A DNA stretch of 64,000 nucleotides from Vibrio neonatus (lineage in GTDB: Bacteria > Pseudomonadota > Gammaproteobacteria > Enterobacterales > Vibrionaceae), in assembly GCF_024346975.1 (NCBI RefSeq), contig NZ_AP024885.1, forward strand, positions 558,001 through 622,000, in the 5' to 3' direction. Shown piece by piece: positions 16,981-26,735 of this stretch (positions within the stretch are counted from its first letter, which is position 1; each line of letters starts with the position of its first letter). A model generated the notes under the pieces. It ran no database searches, was not told where the DNA came from, and was given only the letters and a program-made list of their open reading frames with translations. A program made the position numbers and the translations under genes.

Positions 16981-18444
16981 ATGAAACGGATTTTTGCAAT
17001 ATTTGCTTTGATTGCCTTGCTAGTACCTTCGGTTCAAGCAACCACGCAGTCGGGGAACACCATTACTATTCCTCATCACAAGTCAACTCATGTGAAGATT
17101 TCTGGAAAGGCTAAAAAAGTCTCACTAGGAGATCCCGAGGTTCTTGATATCGTGATGCTTAAAGCTGATGAGCTTTTTCTGATTGGTAAAAAATTAGGTT
17201 CTACTAATTTATCTGCCTGGGATGCTCAAGGTCGATTGATTGAGTCTTTAAATATTGAGGTTACGCATGACCTTAACAATTTAAAATCTAAGCTGTATGA
17301 CTTCTTGCCCGACGAAGAAATAAAAGTTCATAGTGCTCAAGATAAATTGATACTTAGTGGTTTAGTGAGTAGCCAAGAAAATATGAATATAGCGGTGAAG
17401 GTTGCTCAAACCTTCTCTGGTGGTCAAGCTGTTAATGCTTCTGATGGTGATGCAGGACAAGCAGAGTCAGGCGTGATTAACCTTATGACTATTGGCGGAG
17501 CACAGCAGGTAATGCTAGAGGTTACGGTTGCTGAGGTGCAACGTTCATTAGTGCGTCGTTTTGATTCTAACTTTCGTTTTTTCCAACAAAGTGGCGACTT
17601 CACTTGGGGCTTAACGAGTGCGGGAGGCGGTATTGGTGAAGCTGGTGGCAGTATTTTGCCTATCGTCGACAGTGTTGGTGTGAATGATTTCGGTTTGCTG
17701 GGTGGCTTAGTTGATAGCAATACGCTGTTTACTTTTGCTTTGGATATCGCCAAAGAAAATGGCGTTGCTAAAGTGCTAGCAGAACCTAACTTAACAACCC
17801 TAAGCGGTTCTGAGGCTAAGTTTTTAGCCGGTGGTGAATTTCCAATCCCTATCCCTAGCGATGATGGTATTGGTATTGAATATAAAGAGTACGGTGTCAG
17901 TGTTCATTTCACTCCTGTTGTTCTCAGCGATAAGAAAATAAATCTAGAGTTAGCAGTGGATGTCAGTGAAGTTGCAACCTCGGGTGCTCTTTCTTATAAC
18001 CCCGGCGATATTAATGCAGCTTATATCGTGCCACCTTTAACAAAACGTAGTGCGTCATCAACGATAGAGCTAGCCGATGGACAGACAATTGGTATTGCGG
18101 GCTTGCTGAATGAGAACAGTCGTGATGTAGCCAACGAAGTTCCTGGTGTTGGGGATATTCCTGTACTGGGTAATCTTTTCAAAAGTAAGCAGTACGTATC
18201 AGGTGAAACAGAGCTGGTTATTTTAGTTACTCCTCGTTTAGCAAAACCTGTGGATAGAGACAAGATTGCTCTGCCTACCGATGCGTTTGTGGAACCTACC
18301 GATATAGAGTTTTACTTACTAGGTAAGGGTGCTTATTTAGACAATGAAAGAGTAAAACCAAAACAACAGGAGCAATCAACAGAACGCGTTCAAGCCTCTA
18401 CGGCAAGCGGTGGCTCAGAAGGTCAATTTGGACATTCCTTATAA
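16981..18444 (+). CDS. rcpA: Tad secretin RcpA/CpaC
   Basis: The outer-membrane channel for the Flp pilus. A 20-residue signal peptide ends VPSVQA. An N-terminal N0/BON-type region follows (to about 150). The C-terminal secretin domain contains VLAEPNLTTLSG and VPGVGDIPVLGNLFKS. I chose ATG 16981 over an in-frame TTG at 16969 because GAGG lies 6 bases upstream and the signal peptide then begins MKR. The protein has 487 residues, usual for the family. It directly follows rcpC. Confidence 0.95.
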   Translation: MKRIFAIFALIALLVPSVQATTQSGNTITIPHHKSTHVKISGKAKKVSLGDPEVLDIVMLKADELFLIGKKLGSTNLSAWDAQGRLIESLNIEVTHDLNNLKSKLYDFLPDEEIKVHSAQDKLILSGLVSSQENMNIAVKVAQTFSGGQAVNASDGDAGQAESGVINLMTIGGAQQVMLEVTVAEVQRSLVRRFDSNFRFFQQSGDFTWGLTSAGGGIGEAGGSILPIVDSVGVNDFGLLGGLVDSNTLFTFALDIAKENGVAKVLAEPNLTTLSGSEAKFLAGGEFPIPIPSDDGIGIEYKEYGVSVHFTPVVLSDKKINLELAVDVSEVATSGALSYNPGDINAAYIVPPLTKRSASSTIELADGQTIGIAGLLNENSRDVANEVPGVGDIPVLGNLFKSKQYVSGETELVILVTPRLAKPVDRDKIALPTDAFVEPTDIEFYLLGKGAYLDNERVKPKQQEQSTERVQASTASGGSEGQFGHSL

Positions 18445-18460
18445 CAGCAAGGAGCAAGTT

Positions 18461-18700
18461 ATGAATTTTAAGCCCGTTTTTGTGATGTTGTTTATCTTAG
18501 GTTTAACCGCCTGTTCAAATAATCCAAAGTTAGGAACAGCGGTAAATTTAGTGAAAAACGAACAAATTTATAATCCACAAGCAACCGAAGAGAACAAAGG
18601 GGTAGTACCGGACGGTAGTGGTGAAAGAGCCCAATCAACAATTGAAGGCTATAATAAAGGTAGTAGTAAGGATATCTCTATCACAGGGTTCAGCCTCTAG
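18461..18700 (+). CDS. Small lipoprotein of the tad locus
   Basis: A 79-residue protein with a lipoprotein signal: MNFKPVFVMLFILGLTAC, lipid-carrying Cys18. AGGAGC precedes its ATG. The rest is polar with no family I recognise. By position, between the secretin and the pseudopilins, it may be a secretin pilot protein or stand in for RcpB. It starts 16 bases after rcpA. Confidence 0.8.
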   Translation: MNFKPVFVMLFILGLTACSNNPKLGTAVNLVKNEQIYNPQATEENKGVVPDGSGERAQSTIEGYNKGSSKDISITGFSL

Positions 18701-18723
18701 TATGTGAGAGTAAGGTGGTGTGT

Positions 18724-20010
18724 ATGCAAGGATGTAATATTAATAGAAATAATCAATCAGGGTTAGTCATGATTATTTTTACCCTAGCGCTCACCGTATT
18801 ACTAGGGTTTGCAGCCCTTGCTATCGATATGAACCATGTGGTGTTGAATAAAGCAAGAGTACAAAATAGTGTTGATGCAGCAGCATTGGCGGCTGCAGTA
18901 GTCGCTGACTCAGGTAAGACAACTCAAGAGATCGCTAACGCTGCATTAGACTCTGTAAAAAATTACTCATCATCAGCTGGAAATTCAGAAATAGCGGTGA
19001 CGCAGAATGCAGTTTTTGGTGCAGGAGGCTCATCCCTTTCTTTACCTTTGTCTGATAGTGCGACCATTCTTATTCAATTTTCTAATGATCCCACGGTTTT
19101 TCCTTCATCTAGTTTTCAAAGAAAAAATGCAAGTGGTGAGTTTAATGACGTCTATGTACGAGTTCAGGTGACAGGGGTTGCTTTAGACGGTTTCTTTGTT
19201 GGTTTGTTTAATGTTAATAAGTCGGTTTCAGCCAGTGCAGTGGCCGGTCCAAGTTCATCGGTGTCGAGTTCCTCTGAGCTTTGTAATTTAGTACCTATGG
19301 CTGTATGTGCTAAAGATAGTTCAGATGATGAGTTTGGTGGATATAGTGATGGTGATTATCAAGTATTAAAAGAATCAAGTTGGAAAGATTCGGATTTTAA
19401 TACTCCAGGTAACTTTCAGCTATTAAATTTCACTGGAATAAATGATGTAGCTGAACAATTAGCGGGAGGATATGACGGTTGCCTTTCTGAAGGTAGTGTC
19501 AGTGTATCAACAGGGGTTAAAGGTGGTTTAGTAAAAGATGGGTTAAATACTCGGTTTGGCGATTATCAAGGTCATAATATGTCTGAGAGTGATTATCCAC
19601 CCGATATTTATATTAAACAAGCGAATATAAACACAGATGATGATGGCAATATCACATCAGATTTTACCTATGTAGATTATCAGCAAGATATTGCAGATGG
19701 TAATTATACCGAAGAAAGCGGTGGGGTTCCTGGTCGCCGTTTGTTATCAGTACCAATTATCGATTGCTCAAACAATATCGGTAGCGGCAATGGTAGTGGT
19801 TCTAATGCTGAATTTAATGTTGTTTCAGTTGGCTGTTTTTTTCTTTCTAAGAAGGCACCAAGTAACAACAGTCAAAATGAACCGCAAATAGTATACGGCG
19901 AGTTTAATTCTGATTGTCTAGTTAATAATGCAACCTTCCCTACTACTCCAAGTGCATCGGGCGCTTATAAGATCCAACTATATAAAGATCCTAACAGTTC
20001 AGGAGTGTAG
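18724..20010 (+). CDS. tadG: TadG-like pilus assembly protein
   Basis: A 428-residue protein. An N-terminal pseudopilin-like segment includes IIFTLALTVLLGFAALAIDM, then the TadG-like signature NKARVQNSVDAAALAAA (PF13400-type). The remainder is a large, Ser/Gly/Asp-rich extracytoplasmic part. I chose ATG 18724 because AAGG lies 8 bases upstream; an in-frame GTG at 18715 is the alternative. No clear von Willebrand A metal site was seen, unlike many TadG proteins. It is followed after 2 bases by the next pseudopilin gene. Confidence 0.85.
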   Translation: MQGCNINRNNQSGLVMIIFTLALTVLLGFAALAIDMNHVVLNKARVQNSVDAAALAAAVVADSGKTTQEIANAALDSVKNYSSSAGNSEIAVTQNAVFGAGGSSLSLPLSDSATILIQFSNDPTVFPSSSFQRKNASGEFNDVYVRVQVTGVALDGFFVGLFNVNKSVSASAVAGPSSSVSSSSELCNLVPMAVCAKDSSDDEFGGYSDGDYQVLKESSWKDSDFNTPGNFQLLNFTGINDVAEQLAGGYDGCLSEGSVSVSTGVKGGLVKDGLNTRFGDYQGHNMSESDYPPDIYIKQANINTDDDGNITSDFTYVDYQQDIADGNYTEESGGVPGRRLLSVPIIDCSNNIGSGNGSGSNAEFNVVSVGCFFLSKKAPSNNSQNEPQIVYGEFNSDCLVNNATFPTTPSASGAYKIQLYKDPNSSGV

Positions 20011-20012
20011 CT

Positions 20013-20468
20013 ATGATTTTTACTAGAACGAATAGCAAGGAACATGGATTAGCGGCTATTGAAATGATGGTAATTTTACCCATTTTATTATTATTGCTAT
20101 GTGCCATATTCGAGGTAGGGCGAATTTTTATGCACTATACAATGCTAAATAAAGCCCTACAAAACGGAGCTAGGTATGCGGTTATCGATGTTTATGGAAC
20201 AGATAGAGCGTCACTTATCGCAGATAGTAATGAAATAAAAAACATGGTTGTTTTTGGTAATAAAACGGGCTCTTCAAATAATCAAACCCTTGACTCAATT
20301 TTACCAGGATTGTCCGCATCAAATATATCAGTAGATGATTCTTCGTCAGATTATGTCACTGTTTCTGCTAACTATGCATATACTCCTGTTTTTACTTCGG
20401 TACCAATTATTGGGGGGGTATTTAGTCTAAATATGAATGCATCTTCTATAATGGGGGTATCACCATGA
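20013..20468 (+). CDS. tadE: TadE-like pseudopilin
   Basis: 151 residues. A short basic leader ending HGLAAIEMMV is followed by a hydrophobic helix (ILPILLLLLCAIFEVGRIF). This is the TadE-type processing and assembly segment with a conserved Glu at the fifth position of the mature part. AGGAG lies upstream. The ATG of the next gene overlaps its stop, so the two pseudopilins are translationally coupled. Such minor pilins are cut by TadV and help initiate pilus assembly. Confidence 0.88.
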   Translation: MIFTRTNSKEHGLAAIEMMVILPILLLLLCAIFEVGRIFMHYTMLNKALQNGARYAVIDVYGTDRASLIADSNEIKNMVVFGNKTGSSNNQTLDSILPGLSASNISVDDSSSDYVTVSANYAYTPVFTSVPIIGGVFSLNMNASSIMGVSP

Positions 20469-21010
20469 AACACGGCTCTTTCTCATGCTTTTATAAGAAG
20501 AATAGAGGGCTAGCCGTTATCGAGTTTACGATTGTCTCGACGGTATTACTCATCGCTCTTTTTGCCATCATGGAATTTGCACGATTTGTTTTTTCGCTGC
20601 AAATGCTAAATGAAGTAACGCGAAAATCAGCTCGATTGGCATCTGTGTGTTACGTAACAGAACAAGGTAATATTCCGAGTTTGGCAAGCATTACTGCGGT
20701 TGCGCCATCTGGTTATGAGCCGTCAATGTTAAGTATTGATTATTTAGATGGCAGTGGGCAACTCGTTGATACCGCTATTTTTAATAGTGGCAGTGCTACC
20801 GTTGAACAAGTTGATGAACAGTTTGAAAAAATACGTTTTGTGCGTACTAAAATTGAAAATTTCAGTTTTGGATTTTCGTTATTATCTAGTCTGTTGGGTA
20901 GTGTAGTAACGCCTAATTTTGAAACAATCGTGCCAGCAGAAAGTTTAGGTATTTATAGACCTATAGGTGAAATGGAATCAGTGCCATCAGGCAGTACTAG
21001 TTGTTTGTAA
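20465..21010 (+). CDS. tadF: TadE/TadF-like pseudopilin
   Basis: 181 residues with a basic leader ending RGLAVIEFTI and a hydrophobic helix, followed by a globular part with several Cys residues. The leader and Glu position match the preceding TadE-like protein. The two are paralogous minor pilins; calling this one TadF is based on gene order, not on a diagnostic motif. It overlaps the previous stop codon (ATGA) and is 30 bases before tadZ. Confidence 0.82.
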   Translation: MKHGSFSCFYKKNRGLAVIEFTIVSTVLLIALFAIMEFARFVFSLQMLNEVTRKSARLASVCYVTEQGNIPSLASITAVAPSGYEPSMLSIDYLDGSGQLVDTAIFNSGSATVEQVDEQFEKIRFVRTKIENFSFGFSLLSSLLGSVVTPNFETIVPAESLGIYRPIGEMESVPSGSTSCL

Positions 21011-21040
21011 GTATTATTAATAATACTAAGGTCAAGGAAG

Positions 21041-22255
21041 ATGAGTGAAGTCGTGCAAATGAATGCAAATGATGAATTTAGACTGGCATTGAAAAGTCAA
21101 ATATCTATATGGGTTGTGTTTAGCACAGCCGCATTCAAAGAACATATAGAAAAAGAGTTAAATAAGTGTACGAACGCATTTGTCAGCTTTATTACTTTAA
21201 ATGATTTTAATTCTCAACAAATTAAAGATCAGAGCAGCCCTGATCTTATTTTTATTCAATCAAGTGGTGATTGGGCGCAAAAACTTACTGAGTTATATGC
21301 TAATAGCCTAGTGCTACAAAATAGCAACTCATCTTTAGTGGTATTTGGAGATGAAGGAAATAGTTTTGATTTAAAAGTGGCATTAAGAATTGGCGCTTCA
21401 GACTTTTTATCAGAAGTGACCACTATTGAAGGGCTTGCGTCTATTCTTACTGCGGTTGCAGATGAGAAATTTACCAGTAAAGAGTTGGCTGAGCTGCATG
21501 TTTTTGTGAATAGCAAAGGGGGTAGCGGTGCTTCGACAGTATCAATGAATACGGCTATTGAACTGGCTAAAAATGAACAAAATCGAGTGCTATTTTTAGA
21601 TCTAGATATACAGTTTGGTGCCATACAAGATTATTTAGATTTGAAACCACAATACGGTATTCATGACATTATTGATGCTGCAAATGACTTAGATGAAACG
21701 GCTTTGCAAACATTGGTTTCCAAACATAGCTGTAATTTGAGTTTTCTTAATTTTCAACAAATGCATCCTATTGAAAATGAATTAAAAGCACGAAGTTTGC
21801 ATACCGTTATTCCTGTTCTTCGTGAATATTATACGCATATTGTGGCTGATTTATCTCGTGGAATTGAAGCCAATTATAGTTCGTTAATTTCGCAATCAAC
21901 AAAGGTCTATTTTGTTGCTCAACAGAGTTATGTATCAATAAAAAATACCAATGACATGTTAGGTGTTCTTGAGATCGAATATGGATTACCTAAAGAGCAT
22001 GTTGAGGTTGTAGTGAATCGATACGATAAAAAACAAGCACTTAAAATTACAGATATCGAAGATGCATTAGGAGATATAAGGGTTCATGTTCTTCCTAATG
22101 ATTACAAGGTTGTCAACGAAAGCTCTAACCTAGGTAAGCCTTTTTGCTTAAGCAAAAAAAAGTCAACGGTCTCAGAAGCCATCACTCGTTTAGCTTCGTC
22201 TATAGCGCCTGTCAAAGAAGAGAAGACAGGTTGGTTAGGGAAAATCTTTAGCTGA
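21041..22255 (+). CDS. tadZ: TadZ/CpaE, ParA-like pole-localising ATPase
   Basis: 404 residues. A receiver-like N-terminal domain (to about 140) is followed by a ParA/MinD fold whose P-loop reads KGGSGAS (159-165). The lysine normal in GKT is absent, which is usual for TadZ-type atypical ATPases. A MinD-like DLDIQFG motif follows at about 187. TadZ places the Tad machine in the cell. It precedes the motor gene tadA. AAGGA lies near the start. Confidence 0.92.
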   Translation: MSEVVQMNANDEFRLALKSQISIWVVFSTAAFKEHIEKELNKCTNAFVSFITLNDFNSQQIKDQSSPDLIFIQSSGDWAQKLTELYANSLVLQNSNSSLVVFGDEGNSFDLKVALRIGASDFLSEVTTIEGLASILTAVADEKFTSKELAELHVFVNSKGGSGASTVSMNTAIELAKNEQNRVLFLDLDIQFGAIQDYLDLKPQYGIHDIIDAANDLDETALQTLVSKHSCNLSFLNFQQMHPIENELKARSLHTVIPVLREYYTHIVADLSRGIEANYSSLISQSTKVYFVAQQSYVSIKNTNDMLGVLEIEYGLPKEHVEVVVNRYDKKQALKITDIEDALGDIRVHVLPNDYKVVNESSNLGKPFCLSKKKSTVSEAITRLASSIAPVKEEKTGWLGKIFS

Positions 22256-22272
22256 AGAAATTAGGATGATAT

Positions 22273-23727
22273 ATGTTGTTCAAACGAAAAAATATAAACC
22301 CAGACTTTGAAAAAAAAGTCAGCTCGCTGTCCTCGACGGAGAACAAGGTTAACTCTGATGAATCAGCCAAAGAGAAAACGGTTAACACGCCAGCACCTAC
22401 ACCTAAAAACCAGCCTTTACCTAGTGATGTTCCGGCCACAATGGATAAGCATCTCAAGCAAGAGTTGGATGTAAAACACTACTTCCATAAGAAGCTACTA
22501 GAAACGCTTGATCTTGGTGTTTTGGCTAACTTAGAAGAAAACAGAGCGAAAAAAGAGCTGCAAGAAGCGATTCATCAATTAATGAATGATGATAAAACGC
22601 ACCCTGTTAGCTTGGAAGGCAGAAAAAGAGTCATTAAGCAGATCGAAGATGAGGTCTTTGGTTTGGGGCCGCTAGAGCCACTACTACATGATAAATCTGT
22701 TTCGGACATCTTAGTCAATGGACCTAAAAATGTTTATGTTGAGAGATTTGGTAAATTAGAGCGAACGCCACACACCTTCTTAGATGAAAAACACTTAAGA
22801 AACATTATTGACCGAATTGTAAGTCAGGTGGGACGTCGTATAGATGAAGCATCACCTATGGTGGATGCTCGTTTAAAAGATGGTTCACGTGTAAACGCTA
22901 TAATACAACCCCTTGCGATTGATGGTGCTTCGGTTTCTATTCGTCGATTTGCGGTTGATCGTTTAAATATGGATAACATGTTGGGTTTTAACTCTTTATC
23001 CCCTGAAATGGCAAAACTGATTGAAGCTGCCGTACAAGGAGAGCTCAATATATTGATTTCGGGCGGTACAGGTTCAGGTAAAACCACCACATTAAATATA
23101 TTCTCGTCATTTATTCCCAGTGACAAACGTATTGTCACCATAGAAGACTCCGCAGAATTACAACTGCAACAGCCACATGTTATTCGCCTTGAAACTCGTC
23201 CTGCTAACTTAGAGGGTAAAGGTGAGATAACGCAGCGAGATCTCGTTAAAAACTCACTGCGTATGCGTCCGGACCGAATTGTTATTGGTGAGGTACGTGG
23301 CGCGGAAGCGGTAGACATGTTGGCTGCTATGAATACGGGTCATGATGGTTCACTAGCAACTATTCACGCCAATACCCCAAGAGATGCGTTAAGTCGTGTT
23401 GAAAATATGTTCGCGATGGCGGGGTGGAATATGTCCGCGAAGAACCTTAGATCGCAAATAGCCTCGGCGATTCATATGGTGGTACAAATGGAGCGCCAAG
23501 AAGATGGTAAGCGTCGCATGGTGAGTATTTGTGAAATAAACGGCATGGAAGGTGATGTGATTACCATGTCTGAAATCTTTAAATTCCAGCGTCAGGGTAT
23601 TGATGAAGAGGGCAATATTCTGGGGGATTACATCGCAACGGGCATTGTTCCTGGATGTCATGATGCACTTGTGAAACGCGGCCTGGATATCCCATTTGAG
23701 ATTTTTAAAGCCACTGAGCGCGGGTAG
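22273..23727 (+). CDS. tadA: Tad pilus motor ATPase TadA/CpaF
   Basis: A secretion-superfamily hexameric ATPase that powers Flp pilus extension and probably retraction. A charged, low-complexity N-terminus of about 60 residues precedes the CpaF domain. Walker A is GGTGSGKTT (264-272), and the Asp/His-box region runs from RMRPDRIVIGEVRG to ATIHANT. The 484 residues are typical. It lies 17 bases after tadZ and 11 before tadB. Confidence 0.97.
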   Translation: MLFKRKNINPDFEKKVSSLSSTENKVNSDESAKEKTVNTPAPTPKNQPLPSDVPATMDKHLKQELDVKHYFHKKLLETLDLGVLANLEENRAKKELQEAIHQLMNDDKTHPVSLEGRKRVIKQIEDEVFGLGPLEPLLHDKSVSDILVNGPKNVYVERFGKLERTPHTFLDEKHLRNIIDRIVSQVGRRIDEASPMVDARLKDGSRVNAIIQPLAIDGASVSIRRFAVDRLNMDNMLGFNSLSPEMAKLIEAAVQGELNILISGGTGSGKTTTLNIFSSFIPSDKRIVTIEDSAELQLQQPHVIRLETRPANLEGKGEITQRDLVKNSLRMRPDRIVIGEVRGAEAVDMLAAMNTGHDGSLATIHANTPRDALSRVENMFAMAGWNMSAKNLRSQIASAIHMVVQMERQEDGKRRMVSICEINGMEGDVITMSEIFKFQRQGIDEEGNILGDYIATGIVPGCHDALVKRGLDIPFEIFKATERG

Positions 23728-23738
23728 GAGGATAACAC

Positions 23739-24704
23739 ATGGGTGATCTAGGTTTATTTCTCGTCTTACTTTTCTTTGCGGTGTTATTTATTTCGCAAGC
23801 ATTGCTTCTTCCTGTTGCTGGGCAAAAGGCAAGACATGGTGAGTTAACTAAGCGCTTGAAGCACGCGCAAAAGAAACTGGATGAAGAAAGTCTTTCTTTG
23901 CTTCATGAGTACTATTTAAAAGAGATGACGCCATTTGAGCGAAAAATGATCAAGATTCCTCTCTTCGCTAAGCTCAAGAAAATGTTGGAATTATCGGGCA
24001 CTCATATCACCTTGGGTAAATTGATCGGTTGGACCGTCTTCGCCAGTTTCGTAGCTGCCGGAATCTCTATTTATCTTGGACAGTTGTGGTATATCAGCCT
24101 TGCTGTATTTATTGCTGTATACGTCATAGTGCACATGGTTATTCAAAAGAAAATCAGCAGCCGCTTACAAAAATTTGAAGAGCAGCTGCCTGAAGGTCTG
24201 GATATGATTAAGCGTGTTTTGCAAGCAGGGCAACCGATCAATCAAGCCTTTAAAGAAGTCGGTGAGGAGATGCCTGAGCCTATTGGTATTGAGTTTAAGA
24301 AAACCTTTAACCTGCTTAATTTTGGTTATGACATGAGATTGGCCATACTGCAAATGGTTGATAGGACGCCGACCATATCTATGTTGGCATTTTCCAGTGC
24401 GGTTATTTTACAAGCAGAAACAGGCGGTAACTTGACAGAAAACTTGGATAAAGTATCTAAAGTACTGCGCGCCCGTTTCAAGTTGTCCAGAAAAATCAGA
24501 ACTTTATCAGCAGAAGCACGACTTTCTTCTTGGATTTTAGTGTTATCTCCATTTGGCTTATATGTAGTAACCATGTTTATTAATCCAGAGCATGCTGATT
24601 TGTTGATATCAGACCCTAGAGGAATAACCGCCGTCAGTTTTGGCATTGTCAGCTTGGCAATAGGGTCGTTATGGATTAGACGAATAATCAATATCAAGGT
24701 GTGA
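23739..24704 (+). CDS. tadB: Tad platform protein TadB
   Basis: 321 residues, an inner-membrane T2SSF/GspF-type protein with an N-terminal helix, two mid helices (around residues 90-130) and one or more at the C-terminus. The cytoplasmic domain contains EQLPEGLDMIKRVLQAGQP, typical of TadB. GGAGG precedes the start. It should form the platform on which TadA acts, together with TadC encoded next; its stop codon sits in the ribosome-binding zone of tadC. Confidence 0.94.
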   Translation: MGDLGLFLVLLFFAVLFISQALLLPVAGQKARHGELTKRLKHAQKKLDEESLSLLHEYYLKEMTPFERKMIKIPLFAKLKKMLELSGTHITLGKLIGWTVFASFVAAGISIYLGQLWYISLAVFIAVYVIVHMVIQKKISSRLQKFEEQLPEGLDMIKRVLQAGQPINQAFKEVGEEMPEPIGIEFKKTFNLLNFGYDMRLAILQMVDRTPTISMLAFSSAVILQAETGGNLTENLDKVSKVLRARFKLSRKIRTLSAEARLSSWILVLSPFGLYVVTMFINPEHADLLISDPRGITAVSFGIVSLAIGSLWIRRIINIKV

Positions 24705-24709
24705 TGATC

Positions 24710-25654
24710 ATGAACTTTAATGAGTTAGCGTCACAAATGGGAATTTCAGGGCTTTTCACCAGAGACAATTTGTTTTTGTTAATGGTGCTAGTTGGTACAA
24801 TTTTAGGGGTATTAGCGGTAGGTATGTTGATTCTTGGTATCAACTCTCCGATAAAACGTAAATTAAAAGCGATGGGCGCAGATACTACTTCTAGCCCTAA
24901 ACCTGATAGGTTAGGCAGTGCGTTAGGTAACATGGCTCCTATGATGGTGCCAAACAGTAAGAAAGAGCGTGAGAGTATCCAAAGCCAACTGATTCAAGCG
25001 GGTTATCATGACTCAAATGCACTGTCGTTATTTTACGCGATCAAGTTGGTTACAGTGCTGGTGGGATTATTTTTGGCTGGCGCCGCGTACTTTCTAATGC
25101 ATGAATCTAGCTATATGCCTTTAATTATTATTGTAGCTCTTTGGTGTGGTTTATTTGGCCCGAATATGTTGTTAGCTAAACTGGTCTCTGAACGAAAAGA
25201 CAAAGTCAAAGCCGCAGTACCTGATGCTCTCGATCTGCTAGTGGTATGTACTGAATCTGGATTAGGTTTTAACGCCGCCCTAAAGCGTATCAGTACCGAG
25301 CTTATGATTAGCCACCCTGAACTTGCAGAAGAGTTAGATACTGTGTGTGCCAAAATCCAAGCCGGCGTAGAAATGCCAACCGCTTTTAAAGAATTAGTAG
25401 ATAGAACGGGCGTAGAAGAACTTACCGGTTTAGTGAGCATGCTATCTCATGCCGCTAAAGTGGGTGGCAGTATCGCTCAAACTTTACGCGATTATACGGA
25501 AGATTATCGTGATAAAAGAAAACAAGCCGCAGAAGAGGTGGCTGCTAAAATCCCCACTAAAATGCTTTTCCCTATGGTGTTATTCATTTGGCCGTGTTTT
25601 TTCATTGTTGCTTTAGGGCCGGGTTTGATGACGCTATTTGATGCGCTTAAATAA
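24710..25654 (+). CDS. tadC: Tad platform protein TadC
   Basis: 314 residues, a second T2SSF-type membrane protein. The domain contains VPDALDLLVVCTESGLGFNAAL, diagnostic for TadC, and a C-terminal helix FPMVLFIWPCFFIVALGPG. I chose ATG 24710 because AAGGTG lies 8 bases upstream. In-frame ATG 24704 (overlapping the tadB stop) is possible but too close to that site. It is followed after 15 bases by tadD. Confidence 0.93.
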   Translation: MNFNELASQMGISGLFTRDNLFLLMVLVGTILGVLAVGMLILGINSPIKRKLKAMGADTTSSPKPDRLGSALGNMAPMMVPNSKKERESIQSQLIQAGYHDSNALSLFYAIKLVTVLVGLFLAGAAYFLMHESSYMPLIIIVALWCGLFGPNMLLAKLVSERKDKVKAAVPDALDLLVVCTESGLGFNAALKRISTELMISHPELAEELDTVCAKIQAGVEMPTAFKELVDRTGVEELTGLVSMLSHAAKVGGSIAQTLRDYTEDYRDKRKQAAEEVAAKIPTKMLFPMVLFIWPCFFIVALGPGLMTLFDALK

Positions 25655-25669
25655 TTAAGGAAGATTATA

Positions 25670-26710
25670 ATGAAGACAAATATTAAGGAAAAAGCGCTAG
25701 CCACATTAGTTTGTATCGCGTTAGTTGGATGTGCGTCATCAGAGAATGAACCTAAAGAATTTGATGGTTCTTTATACTCAGGTAAACCGGTTGAGTCTCT
25801 GACTAACGAAGCACCACCAAAAACAGAAATAGAAGCCATTACTCGAGGTGATGCTGCATTAAGCACCAAAAACTACGATTTAGCCTTATATGAGTATCTA
25901 CGTTCATTGTCATTTACAGACGCAACCCACCAGAATAAAACTTTATATACTGTAGGCCGAATTCATTCGGCAAAAGGCAACTATCCGTTAGCCGAAAAAG
26001 CTTATATACAGGCTCTTGATTACGATGAGTTCGACGTGAAATCATTAGAAGAATTAGGCTTGCTGTACACTAAACAAGGTTTAACGGAAGAGGGGCGCTC
26101 TTACTTCTTTAGAGCAGTTAATGCTGACCAAGTGAGGTTGAATAACCCTGATGTACTGACCAGTTATTCAGAGGTGACGGATGAAATTTTGCAGAGCTTA
26201 CCTTACGATTCCAAGAGCCCATTTAGAAGCTATATGGGGTTAGGGATCTTGGCTGATGTGGATAGTAAGCATGATATCGCCAAAAGGTATTATGAACGCG
26301 CTTTAGAGATAAACCCAAGATCGACACAAGCTATGATTAACTTAGGTTATTCTCATTATATGAGTGGCAGCTATTATTTGGCACAGAGAATTACCAATAG
26401 AGCATTAAAGACCGAGCCTAATAATGAGAAAGCATTGAATAATCTGGCTTTAATTTATATTTCTTTAGGGGATAACCGCCAAGCATTAAACATCTTTAAG
26501 CGTCATATGAGCACCCCAGAAGCGTTAAATAATGTTGGATACTTTTTAATGCTAAAAGGGAAGCCTGATGAGGCGATCCCTTACTTACAGCAAGCGATAG
26601 ATAAAAACCCTTCTTACTATAAGATTGCCAATGAAAACTTGGAAAGAGCCTTATCTGAGGTAAGACTCAATGAAGTTGAAGAGGTTGATAAAGAACAAAC
26701 AGGCGCTTAA
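25670..26710 (+). CDS. tadD: Tad TPR lipoprotein TadD
   Basis: 346 residues. A lipoprotein signal ends ALVGC (Cys about 22), followed by tetratricopeptide repeats, e.g. around AKRYYERALEINPRSTQAMINLGYS... and PDEAIPYLQQAIDKNPSYYK. TadD-type lipoproteins assist outer-membrane secretin assembly. It is the last gene of the tad cluster on this strand; a hairpin follows 25 bases later. Confidence 0.92.
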   Translation: MKTNIKEKALATLVCIALVGCASSENEPKEFDGSLYSGKPVESLTNEAPPKTEIEAITRGDAALSTKNYDLALYEYLRSLSFTDATHQNKTLYTVGRIHSAKGNYPLAEKAYIQALDYDEFDVKSLEELGLLYTKQGLTEEGRSYFFRAVNADQVRLNNPDVLTSYSEVTDEILQSLPYDSKSPFRSYMGLGILADVDSKHDIAKRYYERALEINPRSTQAMINLGYSHYMSGSYYLAQRITNRALKTEPNNEKALNNLALIYISLGDNRQALNIFKRHMSTPEALNNVGYFLMLKGKPDEAIPYLQQAIDKNPSYYKIANENLERALSEVRLNEVEEVDKEQTGA

Positions 26711-26735
26711 CTAACCTTATCCATTATTTATTACA

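Noticed and set aside
21515..21540. Missing P-loop lysine in TadZ as a possible inactivating mutation
   Set aside because: A degenerate P-loop (KGGSGAS) is common in TadZ/CpaE proteins, so it is not taken as damage.
22824..23318. Long open frame antisense to tadA (164 codons)
   Set aside because: It is a mirror of the strongly conserved TadA frame, lacks a plausible start signal and matches no family I know. The same holds for other antisense frames inside nqrB, recB, tadC and dapD.
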